Shown one piece after another: positions 13,970 through 25,345 of a DNA stretch of 64,000 bases. The position numbers and the translations under genes are program-made. The notes beneath the pieces were generated by a model, which was not told the origin of the DNA, ran no database searches, and saw only the letters and a program-made list of their open reading frames with translations. The DNA is from Gordionus sp. m RMFG-2023 (taxonomy: Eukaryota > Nematomorpha > Gordioida > Chordodea > Parachordodidae). The stretch lies in NCBI RefSeq assembly GCF_954871325.1, contig NC_088779.1, forward strand, positions 29,310,623-29,374,622, read 5' to 3'. The stretch's first letter is position 1. Each line of letters begins with the position of its first letter.

Positions 13970-14240
13970 AAAAACTTAAAAATAACGATTATGACAATTA
14001 ACACTTTTCTATGGTACATCTTCACCAAATTTTATTTAAACATGTTATCAATACTTATTTTAATCTATTTTCGTCAAAAAAATTTAAAAAACTTTAAAAA
14101 TAACGATTATGACAATTGTCAATTTTCTATGGTATATCTTCACTAAATTTTATTTAAACATGTTATCAATACTTATTTTAATCTATTTTTGTCAAAAAAA
14201 ATCAAAAAACTTTAAAAATAACGATTATGACAATTTTCAC
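13970..14240 (-). repeat. Three tandem 118-bp repeats in the right arm, inverted
   Basis: CGATTATGACAATT recurs at 13986, 14104 and 14222, 118 bp apart. It is the reverse complement of the left-arm units. The open frames here (13907-14146, 14109-14480) arise from the repeat itself and are not genes. The left arm has five units and the right three, so the arms have changed copy number independently. Confidence 0.85.
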
Positions 14241-14622
14241 TCCTTAAAAAGATCATATATAACATCAAAAAAGTTTAATATAAATATTTTTAAAAAATTA
14301 TTTAAAAAAAACACCTCATTTAATAAAAAAATTAGTGATGTAAACATTTTTAAAAAAATCGAACGCGTTCGCGTTCAACGTTCATTGACAAAAATCGAAC
14401 GCGTTCACGTTCACGTTCAAATTCAAAAAAAGGAACGCGTTCAAGTTCATGAACGCGTTCATACGTTCAAAATTTTATGATAAATTTTTTTTAAAATTTA
14501 ATTTAATATAAATAAATGCCTTATATTTTTCAACACAATATATTAGCCATGATAAAAAATAATAGTTTTATTTTGATAATATAATTATAAATACAATATA
14601 ATAGAGCGATAAAAAAATAAAT

Positions 14623-15011
14623 TTATAAAAAATTTTTCTTATTAATTTTTAATAATAATTGCTTTTCAAAATTTTCATCTGATAGGCATGAACGCTTGTC
14701 AGTTAATACAGCGTTAGCTATACTAAAAACTCGCTCAACAGAGGCAGATGAAGGGATTGCGGTGTTATACTTAATAAACAATTCTTTTAAAAGGGGGAAT
14801 TTATTAAAAACATTTAATGTTTTATCCTTTGTTTCAAAAAATTGAGCTATGTTATCATCCTCCAATCTGCCTTCTTCTTCCTCGTCAAAAAAAAGGATAT
14901 CTCGGAATTGATTTTAAAACAGTGAAATATTTTTGATATTTGGGCCATGGTAATTCTAATTCATCTAAAATTTTGATTTTCAGAATCTGATGATGAAATA
15001 TTTATATCCAT
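14623..15011 (-). pseudogene. hAT transposase C-terminal (dimerisation) fragment
   Basis: The frame 14968-14623 reads LELPWPKYQKYFTVLKSIPR, then an acidic DEEEEG stretch, and then the hAT C-terminal dimerisation domain with FPLLKELF and SSASVERVFS. An upstream Met frame (MDINISSSDSEN, 15011-14972) joins it only through a one-base shift near 14970. The RNase-H-like catalytic core (usually several hundred residues) is missing, so the product cannot transpose by itself. The domain is clear; whether the short product is made is unknown. Confidence 0.85.
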
Positions 15012-15138
15012 GCAAATGCTAATCTATTAAATTAAAATATAAAATATTCAAATTAATAAACTTCAATCTTATCTTCTCTAGCTGTAGCACTATGGTACGT
15101 TAATTGCAATATGAAAAAGGAAAAAGTAAAAACAGCTG

Positions 15139-15265
15139 ATTTAAAAATATAAGACTTTTTTGTTAAAAAATTGGATTAAATATTAATTTTTCAAATAAAT
15201 AAAAATATAAGACTTTTTTGTTAAAAAATGCGGATTAATATTAATTTTTCAAATAAATAAAAATA
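15139..15265 (+). repeat. Tandem duplication, two units of about 63 bp
   Basis: AAATATAAGACTTTTTTGTT followed by ATTAATTTTTCAAATAAATA appears twice in a row inside the 1109-bp hAT element. Confidence 0.85.
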
Positions 15266-15446
15266 AAAAGTGTTTTTAAAATTGAACGAACGTAAAATTG
15301 AACGAACGTAAAATTGAACGCGTTCATCAAAGAAAAGGAACGCGTTCACGTTCAAAGTTCGTCAAAAAAAAAGGAACGCCGTTCATCACCTTTTTTCAAA
15401 AAAACGAACTTCGTTCACGAACGCGTTCATTTACAACACTAAAAAA

Positions 15447-15900
15447 AATAGATAATTTTACAAAATTGATAAAAAAAATTATAAAAGATTTCACCTATAA
15501 GATGGTTTTTTAAATAAAATTTACAATATAATTCCTCAATAGAAGATGTATTTACAAAGAAGATTGTGAAAATCACTAATAAATTATATTAAAAAGAATA
15601 TTACATTTTTACAATAGTTGCATTATATTTTTTTTATTAAAAAACATCAAATAAATAAATTTATTTTCATTTCAAAATATAACAATATAAATAAAAAATA
15701 ATAAATCATATCGTTTATTTGTGATAATAATAAAATATTTACATTAAATATAAATAAAATAAATTGTTTTACTAAAATAAATAAATAATAATTAATGCTA
15801 GGCATCGATGCAGAATTTTTGACTAATTTATTTTAGCCAATTTTTAGGCTTAGCCCATTTTTAGGCTTAGCCTTATTAGGCTTAGGCTTAGGCGTTGTTT
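15447..15900 (-). repeat. Right long terminal inverted arm of the foldback element
   Basis: Reverse complement of 12200-12670. It ends in TTAGGCTTAGCC repeats (15845-15895). The end is fuzzy: beyond 15897 ('gttgtttttagcccacacgc') the match to the left arm is lost. Confidence 0.8.
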
Positions 15901-15969
15901 TTAGCCCACACGCAAAACTAGGCATAATCAATGTGCTAAATAAATGAATAAACTTTTGAACTTTCAGTT

Positions 15970-16880
15970 TTATTTTCTTTAATGAGTAAAGGTAAAACGG
16001 CATTTTATCAATTCAATATTAGAAGAAGCAAAATATTGGTGGAAGTAAGATAGAAAATCATTTTGATATAAGTCAATCTACCATTCAAGATAATCTAAAA
16101 TAGTAAACTCAGGTCTTGTAGGTTACATAAAATTAATACGAATGAGGGTAACTAATTCCATTAGGGTATAGGTTTTTACGATATTTCGTGGAACATACAT
16201 GAATCTTCTTCAAAAGTATATGATATGATGCGATTAGGGCAAATGTGAAGAAGGTTTCTATATTAACTTATTATAGAAGAATACTTTAAAGTATATTTTA
16301 TCTATAAGGTAAAAAAGATAATACTTATAAATTCTGTGTACCAATATTCATGTATAATTAAAATAAACCATTTTTAAAAACATTAGTTACATAAATATTC
16401 TAAATATTATATAATAGAGGGTTAACTAAGAATCTGAGAAAAAACCTTCTATACAAACGATACAAAAAGAAGCTAAGTTTCTATTAATAATAATAGCATG
16501 GAGGTTGCATAAGTATAAAAGATATAGAATAAATTATAGATATATTAAATATTTAATGTCATTATAAAATATTAATATATTTTTAATGAAGCACATATTT
16601 CCAATATAATTGATAGATCTTGAATCAAATAACAAATTTCTGAAAGGAATATATCCTTATCATGCTTTAAAATATATAAAAACTTGGAAAGGATTAATTT
16701 TACCAAGATCCAGATCTTAATTATAATGAAAGTTTTGGTATACAATTAAAAAATAAGATAATAACATACATGAAAGAAAAAAGCAATTGTTAAATCTTTA
16801 ATATAATTCTAGGTTATGAATCGAGTTGCAAAGAAAGTTAGAGCCTTTTTAAAGGTTAATAGTTACCAATTTATTTTTAA
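15970..16880 (+). pseudogene. Tc1/mariner-type transposase relic
   Basis: Three scraps lie in the expected order on the plus strand. Near 16040-16105, KIENHFDISQSTIQDNLK resembles the N-terminal helix-turn-helix. Near 16435-16490, LRKKPSIQTIQKEAKFLL resembles the linker before the catalytic domain. Near 16700-16765, DPDLNYNESFGIQLKNKI matches the shape of the family's SPDLNPIEN..W..LK..I signature. Stops separate the scraps, and the first two catalytic aspartates were not found. Terminal repeats were not identified. The family call rests on the third motif; the element is absent from copy B. Confidence 0.5.
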
Positions 16881-17839
16881 TTTTGAATGTGCTAAGCAAG
16901 ATAATTGGGATGAAGAGAGAATCATGAGGAATATAAAAATATGTTTTAGATTTTAATTTTTACTTCGACAAAATTACTTGGACATTACTACTTGCATGAA
17001 TGTTTGGAAAACGAGAATGTCGGCACAGATAAAATTCTAGGCGAAGAAATTGCCATACTGCCAAGGATATGAAATAATTGTGGTTAATACATATAATTTT
17101 GCAATATTACATTAAAACAATTCAAAATTAAAATATTTTATTTTATATATATATAGGTCAAAATTGCACAAGTAATTTCAATAAAAAAAGGATTTTAATT
17201 TCATAATAATCTATAATAAAAATTAATAATTTCGTTCAGGTATATAAAATTATTTTCATTATTTGGGTAGTGCTTTGGTTGAATAAGTAAATCCCTGCAA
17301 AGTAATTTTTCACATCCCGAGACCGATTTTAAAAGAAATAACGCGGTCTTAACCCTACCCGAACTCGAGGTATAAATTTTTATTATACCCCGGTCTATGT
17401 CAGACCTGATAAAAAAATAGTTTTGAAATTTTAGTTTGATTAATAAGTAAAATTAAATATTATATAAATAATATATTCGCATATTGCTCCTTTTAAAAGT
17501 AAATTTAAACCTTATTAAAGGAAATCTTTTATTTGGTAAATGAAAATTACTCAATTGATTATGTAAACGTGTAAGATTAAAATAACATATAATTCTGATT
17601 ATTTTATTTTCCTAAAATAAAATAATTATTGAGCGAATGAGTCCGGCCATAACCCCAATTAACATCAAGAAAAAAGTCTTCAGTGTCCTGACACCGGATG
17701 GGCTTCAGGCAATAGAATTCTTTTATCCTAGTAACTTACATAATCTATTCATTTTCTAATATCCTTTAAATGAATGCATTTTTTATAATAATTATTTATT
17801 TAAAATAAAATTTTTATCTTATGAAATAACGGTTTGGTT

Positions 17840-18038
17840 TAGTGTTGTTAAACGGCTCTATTTGAGCCCATTTTTAAAAACAGCTAACTCAATATTTCGC
17901 CAGATAAATATTCCCTAAACTTCGATAATTCTCTAATAGATCTGTAAAGCTTTGCCATCTCTGACTAAAATTTTGAGGCTTACTTAATATTTTAATATTG
18001 AGGTAGATTTTAATACTCAAATGGAGCCGTACAAACTA
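17840..18038. mobile_element. MITE, same family as 13344-13566, decayed right end
   Basis: Left end TAGTGTTGTTAAACGGCTC is intact. The right end has decayed to GGAGCCGTACAAACTA. Flanks GTTTGGTT (17832-17839) and GTTTTATT (18039-18046) are a diverged 8-bp duplication. The same insertion sits at 34666 in copy B. Confidence 0.75.
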
Positions 18039-18437
18039 GTTTTATTAAAATATTAAATATAAACTAATTATTTTTTAATCAGGTTAGAATGTAATGTTTA
18101 TTAAGTTGATTAATAATGAGATTTATAATATTCTAATTTTATGTTTTATATCATATTAACATTTAAACCAATTTATAAACATTTAAAAATAATATATATA
18201 AAGCAATTACGACAAGTGATCTAGTACATGAAGTATGCGGTAATTATACAAATTAAATTTATATGAAAAATAACATTGAAATATTTTCCTATAATTAAAT
18301 ATTGATTATAAATGGAATTTTTTTTAAAAATATTTTAACATTTTATTTAAATAGAATAATAAATAAATTGCCCGTTTTGTGTAAAAAAAAATCATGTTGA
18401 AATAGTTTTATAAAATATTTTATTAGAATTTATTCAA

Positions 18438-18530
18438 TGAATATGGATCCGGTACATATAAGATGATTCTTATATTTAAACCGAATATAGGCTATAACGA
18501 AATAAGGGAAAAGTTACTTAAACTGCTATA
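18438..18530 (+). pseudogene. Candidate exon of the repeated gene, copy A
   Basis: Open frame reading EYGSGTYKMILIFKPNI, then GYNEIREKLLKLL, then a stop. The copy-B counterpart at 35287 starts straight after TTTTTAG and reads VEPESGISKIIFIF, then needs one base removed to continue KPNI. The acceptor is not preserved in A. Function unknown. Confidence 0.35.
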
Positions 18531-19899
18531 GGCATAGATTAGCCAAGATCCTTTAAATTTTTATCAATTGGATATTTTCTTATTTTTTAAAAGAAAATCG
18601 ATTATACATTTGTGCCCTGAAAAATTATTCATTATTACTGACATTATTACCCTTAAACCTTTAAAATTATTCATAAAAAATTAAAACTTACACGCCTTAG
18701 GGCATTTAAAAATAAAACTAAGACAAATAATTTATGTAAAGGTTATAAGTGCAATAAAATATTGTTATTAGATTTAATATATAAATAGGCAGGTTTAACA
18801 TTTGTATTTAAAATATCTTAATGGAAACATAAATAAGAGGTTATAGACTCGTCCTATAATATACTGATATGTAAATTATAATTAAACCAGTGCATAATTT
18901 TGTTTTTGAATTATTAAATCAATTAAATCAAGAAATATTCATATTAGTTTTTTATACACATATTTTATATTGTTATTTCATATTAATAATAAATTCTAGA
19001 AATAAGATACTAAAACCAATTAACTTTCACAAATAGGGTAAAGCTTAAAAGAATAAGCCTTGTTTTAATTATATAGATTTTAATATTAAATATGTTCAAT
19101 TAAACCCTTCTTAACCCTCTTTTCTTGACAAAAACGTTTACATGGTCAATTAAGCTACTTCATTCTTGAATATTGAAAAAAGTAAAAATGTTAAAATTTT
19201 TAAAGGTTAATATTTATATAAATTAGAGAATTATTTTATGCTTAAACACTTTATTCTAACCTTACTTCAAATGTATTTTATTTGCCACGAAATATAAAAT
19301 TGTGTCTCTAAAGTATTCCTTTTATATAAAAATTACTTATTTAAATAAAAATTCTTATATTTATTTCTATTGAGAGTATTTAATGCCAGATGCTCCCTAT
19401 ATTTTAAAATTGACACTTTCAATTTTATATACCACGCATTAATATTATTATTAAAAAAAATAAGGATAATCATGTTATCCCTTTATATATTTCCATTTTT
19501 CTATTCCAAAAAATTGACTCAATTTTATATATTCGAATTATTCATATTAAAATAATGAGTTAAAATAGATTTACTCTTAAATATTTTTATCTGATTATAT
19601 ATTTTAGATATGGACCCTGAAGGTCAATTATAAATTTTTTCAAACAATTATATAATAGACATAAAAATAAAAATCAAAACAAATATTTTTATAAATCCGT
19701 TCAAATTATACAAAATTTTATGGAAATCCACTATGTCGGCAAACGTAAAGTCTCTAAAGAAATATTCTTCCAAATATATGAACGAATTTGATCAACCAAA
19801 TATTGCTAACATTATAAACAAAATATGCCCACTAAGCCCCATAATTGGGGCTTTAAATTCACCATTCTAATGTGTTTTTTTTGACTTTATCTATGATTT

Positions 19900-21500
19900 C
19901 AAACGGTATCTAATTCATTTTAAATTTGCTTAAGATACAAATATTTTTAAATAATCTGTTCTTAGATATGAGATCATTTCCAAAATTTTCAAAACGGAGC
20001 ATAAATAAAAAATTTTATTGCCTTGAAGGATAAAAAGAGTGAGAAGATTTAGAAAAAGTTTCAAACCCTGATTAAAAATTAATAAATTTATTTTTATCTT
20101 TAGTTGTTGCCACTATATTTAAATAATTTAATTAAGAAAAATTTAATTGAAATTGAAAATTTTTATTTTAAATATATAGAAGAGTTAGAGAAATATTTAT
20201 AATAATTTTTGAAAAATATGTTTAAAGATGGACTATATCTTTAAAATCTATGTATATTTTTTGTTCATTCCTAATAATTAGGCCAATCCTAGGCATATAA
20301 AAAATTAAATCTATTATTAAAATGTGATTGCATTATTGTATTTAAAATATAATTGTTATAGAAATTTTAATATTTTAAAAACCATTATTAAAATTTTAAA
20401 AATGACTTTGATTAGTTTAATGAATACTTAACTATTAATATTTTTAAAATTATTATTAGGTAATGATAAATTAGAAAATTTTTATAAATTTTAAGTATAA
20501 CCTATAGGACAATATTAATAACTAACTACTTAAAGTATTTCTTAACAGATTTTATCTATAGATTTATAATGTGCCATTTTGTCTAACCTAAATGAAGTCA
20601 TAAATTTTCTATCGTCAAAAAGATGTCAATGTAGTGAAGATGTCTATAGTTTGTCAGTTTATACTAAATCAAACCTTATAATAAATAATCCTTGTTTAAT
20701 ATTATTTCATTTTTTTATTACATAAGAGAGAATTTTTTAATTGAGTCATGCCTTACTTTATATATTATTAATTATAATATACAAGATATTTTTATATTTT
20801 AAATTAAAAAAATCCTTTTTAAAGTTATTTATAATTTGTATTTAAATATAAGGGTTAAAGTAGTGAAATAATTTATTAAAGGGAGCAAAATAGATTCTTG
20901 AAATTGAATTTTATACAAATAATAATTTTTTAAGATAAAATTTGATAGAAATTGGTTCATATAAGAAGTATGTATTAAAGGCACTTCTCCCCTACCTCAA
21001 ATTAATATTTTATAAAAAAAGAATGTAAAAAATAAAATACTTAGAAATAGGCATCTAGATGAGATATATTTTACCGATTTTTTTAACTTATGAAACTTAC
21101 AGATATTAATTATTAATGTCGGTATAAAACTCGAAGATTTCTACGATTAGAGCCTCTACATAATTCTGATCAACATTTATTTTGAACATAATAATAAACG
21201 AAAATATATGATTAATTATAGAAATTGTTATAAAATAAAAATCTAAATAAGTCTAATATAATCTTATCTTATACAAATCTAATATTAGTTATTATTTCAC
21301 CCTATTCTGTTTTCCATATATATTTAATTTCAATAATTTATGTTTTATTTCTATTTTACTTTAGATTTTTGGAGTTAGTCATTAATATATTTTCCAAATA
21401 TCGAAATATAATGTAAAAAGAGATATTAATAATTTATTAGAAATTTAATCTATTTGAATAAATAAACGGATTAAGAAGAACACATTTATAATAATTAATA
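19900..21500 (+). repeat. Long repeated unit, copy A, continuing (matches 40160-40260, 43180-43640, 45380-46030, 46680-47380)
   Basis: Blocks occur in the same order as in B, where later insertions push them apart. The block at 20200-20640 occurs twice in B. It contains TTCTTAACAG directly followed by (G/A)TTTTATCTATAGATT(T/C)ATAA in A and the first B copy (one base different in the second), possibly a terminal exon with a conserved stop. No other feature was recognised. Confidence 0.6.
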
Positions 21501-21526
21501 AAGTTACAATATTTTTTATACTGATG

Positions 21527-21550
21527 ATGACCCTTCTAAACAATTTGAAG
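21527..21550 (+). CDS. Micro-exon 'E0', copy A, 24 nt
   Basis: Reads (D)DPSKQFE(G) in phase 1. Donor is GTGATA. The acceptor position is TG here but AG in copy B (47378-47379). The reading frame is open, and differences from B within the exon are few. Confidence 0.4.
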
Positions 21551-22759
21551 GTGATAAAATTTTCATAGATTATCGAATATATTAATGTTTATTACAATGT
21601 TCATAGTAATATTTTATTTTTGGTATCATAATAATTTATTTTTATCTAAAAATAAGTATATTTCCATAATTTTGTTGACCTAAAATATATTAAAGCAGAT
21701 TATATAGGCTTATTCATATAACACATTTTAATAATGTATTATTTCAATTATTCGCACTGATTACATTTTCTATTAACTATTCATATTTACGAATTATTCA
21801 AATTATTCGAATAATCCCTCATTCATTTAGAATTCGAATTGGTGGCAAATATATAAAACACTTTTATTTTTGTATTCTAGGCTGAGAATTTACTCTAAAT
21901 ACAAATTAGGGGCTATCCTGAATTTACATTTAGAACGAATTAGCAGCAAGATACACAAAAATATGCTGTATTATGGACTATTTTGATATACTGCTTTGCG
22001 AATTTGCGATATTATATAAAAATAAATGTATTGTAAAATAATTTCCACGAATATATATTGTCAGAATTTTTGATTGCACCTATTTTAATTAGAAAAATTA
22101 TGTTATAATTTATTGGATGAGAAAAATTAACCTGCGATCAAATTATTAACGAAATTAAAATGATTTTTATTTAATTTAATATGTCAAGAAAATTTTTTAA
22201 GGAGGAGTTTCACTTACCCTTCATTAAGGACATAAAAATGTTATAACTTAAAAAAATATATTTAACAAGCAGTTTATATACCATTTTCAATAGAATCATT
22301 TGTCACATTAAAAAGTTACCAATGGACAATATAAATATTATGTAACACTTTTGGAATAATTTTATAAAATATTACAATTATTCAAACAATTCTATTCAAA
22401 TATTTAAATTATTTAAATAAATCTTCGATTTTAATTTATTCAAATATTTTGCTCCAACTATTTCAATAACTTGATTCACTTAAAATAACATATTCAAATT
22501 TATTTGCTAAATTTTTAAATAATTCGAATAAAATAAATTGAAAAATTAGTTTTATTCGAATCAAAAAATGTTTATTAATATTTAAACAAAATTAAAAATT
22601 TAATATTCGCATTCTTCTCTATTTGATTCTATTGGAAATTTTTGGAATATATTCGCCCGTATGAGTAAACTTACCTTATAAATTTGGACAATTTTAGCCA
22701 TAAAATCATTTTATTTTGCAATTTATATAAAAAATCTTAAAAATAAATTAGTATTATAG

Positions 22760-22813
22760 TTTTAAAATGTTATGGTAAAATTAGTACACTGCGTTTGCTG
22801 GAATATATTTCTG
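22760..22813 (+). CDS. Micro-exon 'E1', copy A, 54 nt
   Basis: Sits between TATTATAG and GTGAAG. Phase 1 reading: LKCYGKISTLRLLEYIS. Copies B and C keep the LLEYIS end followed by GTAAAA donors, but B is deleted at its start and C has lost one base. Confidence 0.5.
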
Positions 22814-22932
22814 GTGAAGTAGGATGTTTTAAAAGTTTTAACTCTCTTTCAATAAAAGATTATAATTTGAAATTCTTTCACTTTGATAAGACATTCATTA
22901 AAATTTTAATGTTTTTTTAACAAATTATAAAG

Positions 22933-22989
22933 GTTTTTCTGATGAAGATCAAAATACACATGAGGAGACAAGGAATTCTACAACACCTA
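22933..22989 (+). CDS. Micro-exon 'E2', copy A, 57 nt
   Basis: Sits between TATAAAG and GTAAAT. Phase 1 reading: FSDEDQNTHEETRNSTTP. The copies in B and C are 60 nt, so the length difference is exactly one codon. The EDQ and the Thr-rich end are shared. Confidence 0.55.
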
Positions 22990-23313
22990 GTAAATAGATA
23001 TAGAACATGTACCAGATTGAATTTTGTTATATATTATATAATGATAGTGAATCTATTGTTTTTTAACTTCAATTTCCTTTTTCAAATATAAATTTTGACT
23101 AGAAATGTATTACTTATGTTTAAATTTTCTACTCTATAAATTTAAGACAATTTGGATGCTAAATATTGTACCAATTATGTTGTATATATTTGTTTATGGT
23201 ATGTTTATTTATTTAAGAAGAAAAAAGTTAATATACGAAATTACCACATTACAACAATAAATATAATATTAGATATACGGCTATAAAGGAACATATATAA
23301 ATTATATATATAG

Positions 23314-23343
23314 GTTTACCAATAAAAAGGCTAAAATTTTCAG
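23314..23343 (+). CDS. Micro-exon 'E4', copy A, 30 nt
   Basis: Sits between ATATATAG and GTTAAT. Phase 1 reading: LPIKRLKFS. Length is identical in all three copies (IPIKKLGFS in B and C). Confidence 0.55.
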
Positions 23344-23695
23344 GTTAATTTTATTTGACTTTAATTTTATAAAACTAACTCACTATAGATAACTTTTATT
23401 AATGCTAATCTCTAGTAAAAAGTTTAGATTTTCACATGGTCCTCTAAACTTCAAATAAAATTGAAGATTTAAAAATCTGTACATAGATCTTCTCCTGTGG
23501 AATATTTTCAATAAGAATATTTTTATTTCTTGAATGATCAAGTAGTTTGTTACCTTTATCAATCATTATATTTAAAAAAATTATTTAATTCCATATGAGA
23601 ATATCTATAAATAATGTTTATGATTGAAATATCTTTAAAATAAATCCTTCTAATAATAGTATAAATAAATAAATGTAAAATTTTTATTTAAATAG

Positions 23696-23754
23696 TTGTC
23701 AAAAATCAATCAGAAGGAGAGATGAATGCTGAAAATGAAAATATGGTACCATAA
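23696..23754 (+). CDS. Terminal exon, copy A
   Basis: Follows TTTTTATTTAAATAG. It reads VKNQSEGEMNAENENMVP and stops at TAA. Compared with copy B it carries six extra bases (two codons) and ends at the homologous stop. Strongly polar, tail-like sequence. Confidence 0.55.
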
Positions 23755-24479
23755 AACAAAAAACAATTAAAATTACTAAAAATTATTTTCTTTTATATTT
23801 TTATATTAATTAAGTTTGGCATTTGGGAATATATATTATCATTTATTCATTAATTTAACAAACATAGTGCATCATTATATTTAAAGATCTAAATACTTTG
23901 TGATTATTATTAAATTATAAAACTATTATTTTGGTCTTAATCTTATCTTTATATATTTTTTTCCCTAATTGTAAAAGGAAATTAAATAAAATTATTTTGT
24001 GATTAACTTATCAAATAATTATCACATCATAATATGAATTTCGCTTTCTTATTTATACACTGAAAGTAATGTTCCAATTTTAAGAATCGAATATTTAATT
24101 GAATAATATTTATGGCAATTAATAAATCATTCGAATATTTAAATATCATTCTTTATTAAATTCGCTCTTATCATACGAAATTAATTTCAAATAATATTAT
24201 TTTTAATCCAAATAATTACAGTAAAAATTTTAATTTTTATAAATCAAATTTATACAAGAGAACCAAACATACAACTTTTTTTATTAAAAATTTATCTATT
24301 AAATTTTGGCGAAAAAGGATAAAAAAATTTTTATAGCTTTCTTACATGCATGTCATAAGAATATTACTTAATAATAAATTAAATAGGAAAAAGATTTAAG
24401 GATAATTTAATGATATTAAGAAATATTTAAATAAATATATTTATTTTTTCTTCAAATTTCTAAAAAGAATTTTAAAAAA

Positions 24480-24800
24480 AACTCGCTTAACTTGCTATTC
24501 TAACTTGGTAAAATTATGTTTATCATAAAAACAACTTTATATATCTCAGTGACCAAGAATAATGACATTTTTGAGTTTCTGACCTGTCCAAAAAAAAGAA
24601 TATACTTTCGTTCTAATTTTCTTAGCGTTTTGGAAAATTTCATGAAAAATATTCAATTTTATTTCAATTTCATAAATTACATATATTATTCATTATCTTT
24701 ACAATATAAATTATTACATCTAAGTATCCAAAGTCATTCAAAATTATTCATTTATCTTAATATAAAAAAATAAATAATACAAATTTTTTCTGAACATTAC
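24480..24800. repeat. Conserved island shared by all three copies (with 51066-51400, 62205-62400)
   Basis: Matches around AACTTTATATATC and TTTTCTTAGCGTTTTGG. Both strands are open here in places: a minus frame 24643-24500 starts MKFSKTLRKLERK, and copy C has a similar frame, but copy B is frameshifted. A plus frame at 24516-24773 is also open. The strand, if any, that was coding cannot be decided. Confidence 0.45.
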
Positions 24801-25239
24801 TATTTAATTAATTAAGCTTTTTTATATATAGACTGGATTTTGACAAATTTTAAAAAGGCTTAAATCATTCTTAAAGCTTTTACTAAAAACGTTTGAAAAG
24901 ACATAATTTTCTCGCAAATATTAATTTCCAAAATATAATAATTTTTTTAAAAAATATTAATTTCCAAAATATTATAAAATTTTTGAAAAATATGGCCAAT
25001 CATTCTCCCTCTTCTACAAGCCTTCCCATAATTTTATCTAAGAAGTCATAGAGAGTTTGTTGTTCAAGTGGTTTATCGTTTTGGTTGTCAATGTTACATA
25101 AGTCACTAATCGTTGGTTTTTTCGTTGCACGTTTTTGTTTAAATCGTGAACTTGATATCCATTTCGAATGTTGTCCTTACAAATCGTGACTTCATATAGC
25201 TTGTAGTGCTCAGTTGTTATTATTATCATTTTTCAAATA

Positions 25240-25345
25240 TAATATTTTTAGCGTTTTAATTTTTCGCGTTTTAATGACTTTTATTTTTTCGCTTTTTAGT
25301 GTTTAATTAATTTTTGCGTTTTAGTATTTAATTTATTTTCAATCT
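25240..25345. repeat. Imperfect GCGTTTTA-type short repeats
   Basis: GCGTTTTAATTTTT, GCGTTTTAATGACTTTTATT, GCTTTTTAGTG and GCGTTTTAGTATTTAATT follow one another with irregular spacing. The adjacent minus frame 25038-25229 (63 codons) is not recognised. Confidence 0.45.

Larger units (their letters stand above)
14333..15441. mobile_element. 1109-bp hAT element with perfect 8-bp target duplication, internally deleted
   Basis: Ends are TAGTGATGTAAAC and its near-inverse TTTACAACACTA. Flanks are AAAAAAAT on both sides (14325-14332 and 15442-15449), an exact 8-bp duplication. Just inside each end are many copies of GAACGCGTTC/GTTCACGTTC-type palindromic words (14362-14470 and 15285-15430), likely subterminal transposase sites. 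The interior keeps the last part of a transposase on the minus strand and a 2x63-bp tandem duplication (15139-15265). It is too short for a full transposase, so it is probably non-autonomous. Confidence 0.9.
12140..15900. mobile_element. Composite foldback-type DNA transposon (hAT-like), holding two nested insertions
   Basis: Two long inverted arms face each other. Left arm: 12140 to about 13310. Right arm: about 13970-14332 plus 15442-15900. Both ends carry several copies of a GGCTAAGCCTAAAAA-type subterminal repeat, then about 450 bp of matching sequence, then tandem 118-bp repeats. The right arm is interrupted by the 1109-bp element at 14333-15441, and the centre holds the 223-bp MITE at 13344-13566. 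The outermost base of each end could not be fixed, and no target duplication was found. No transposase of its own is visible. The subterminal repeats resemble transposase-binding arrays of hAT elements, but the family is inferred. Confidence 0.7.
17140..19700 (+). repeat. Long repeated unit, copy A, middle part (matches 34015-36400)
   Basis: Continuous match to copy B through the shared MITE, the block around CCGAATATAGGCTATAACGA (18480) and the block around TCTTGACAAAAACG (19121). Two coding-like scraps lie in it. 18438-18530 reads EYGSGTYKMILIFKPNI and continues open for a further dozen codons. A stretch ending at 19205 ends in TTTTTAAAG followed by GTTAAT. Confidence 0.65.
21527..23754 (+). 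pseudogene. Micro-exon-type gene, copy A (3' half)
   Basis: Exon-like blocks found by comparing three copies: 21527-21550 (24 nt), 22760-22813 (54 nt), 22933-22989 (57 nt), 23314-23343 (30 nt) and a terminal block 23696-23754 ending in TAA. Every internal block is a multiple of three and reads in phase 1 at both ends; the terminal block is entered in phase 1. Joined frames stay open in this copy across these blocks. Introns between the last four are 119, 324 and 352 nt. Damage: the first acceptor is TG instead of AG, and a candidate block near 23440-23570 (LLLWNIF, QVVCYLYQS) is frameshifted. The product is not recognised. It could still be expressed; I lean to a pseudogene. Confidence 0.5.

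Noticed and set aside
13907-14480. Two overlapping plus-strand frames
   Set aside because: Products of the 118-bp tandem repeats and of the GAACGCGTTC-rich end of the nested hAT element, not genes.
15298-15513. 71-codon plus-strand frame rich in Arg, Glu and Lys
   Set aside because: Falls on the subterminal GAACGCGTTC repeats and crosses the element boundary at 15441.
23000-23030. A further exon candidate between E2 and E4 (AACATGGAACTCTACCAG in copy C, before GTAAGG)
   Set aside because: Its open frame conflicts with the phase of the neighbouring exons, the phase-1 reading ends in TAA, and copy A differs; splice signals alone were not enough.
24500-24643. Minus-strand frame MKFSKTLRKLERK in the island shared by three copies
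   Set aside because: Looked conserved at first, but copy B has an extra base that breaks the frame and both strands are open in copy A, so coding cannot be claimed.
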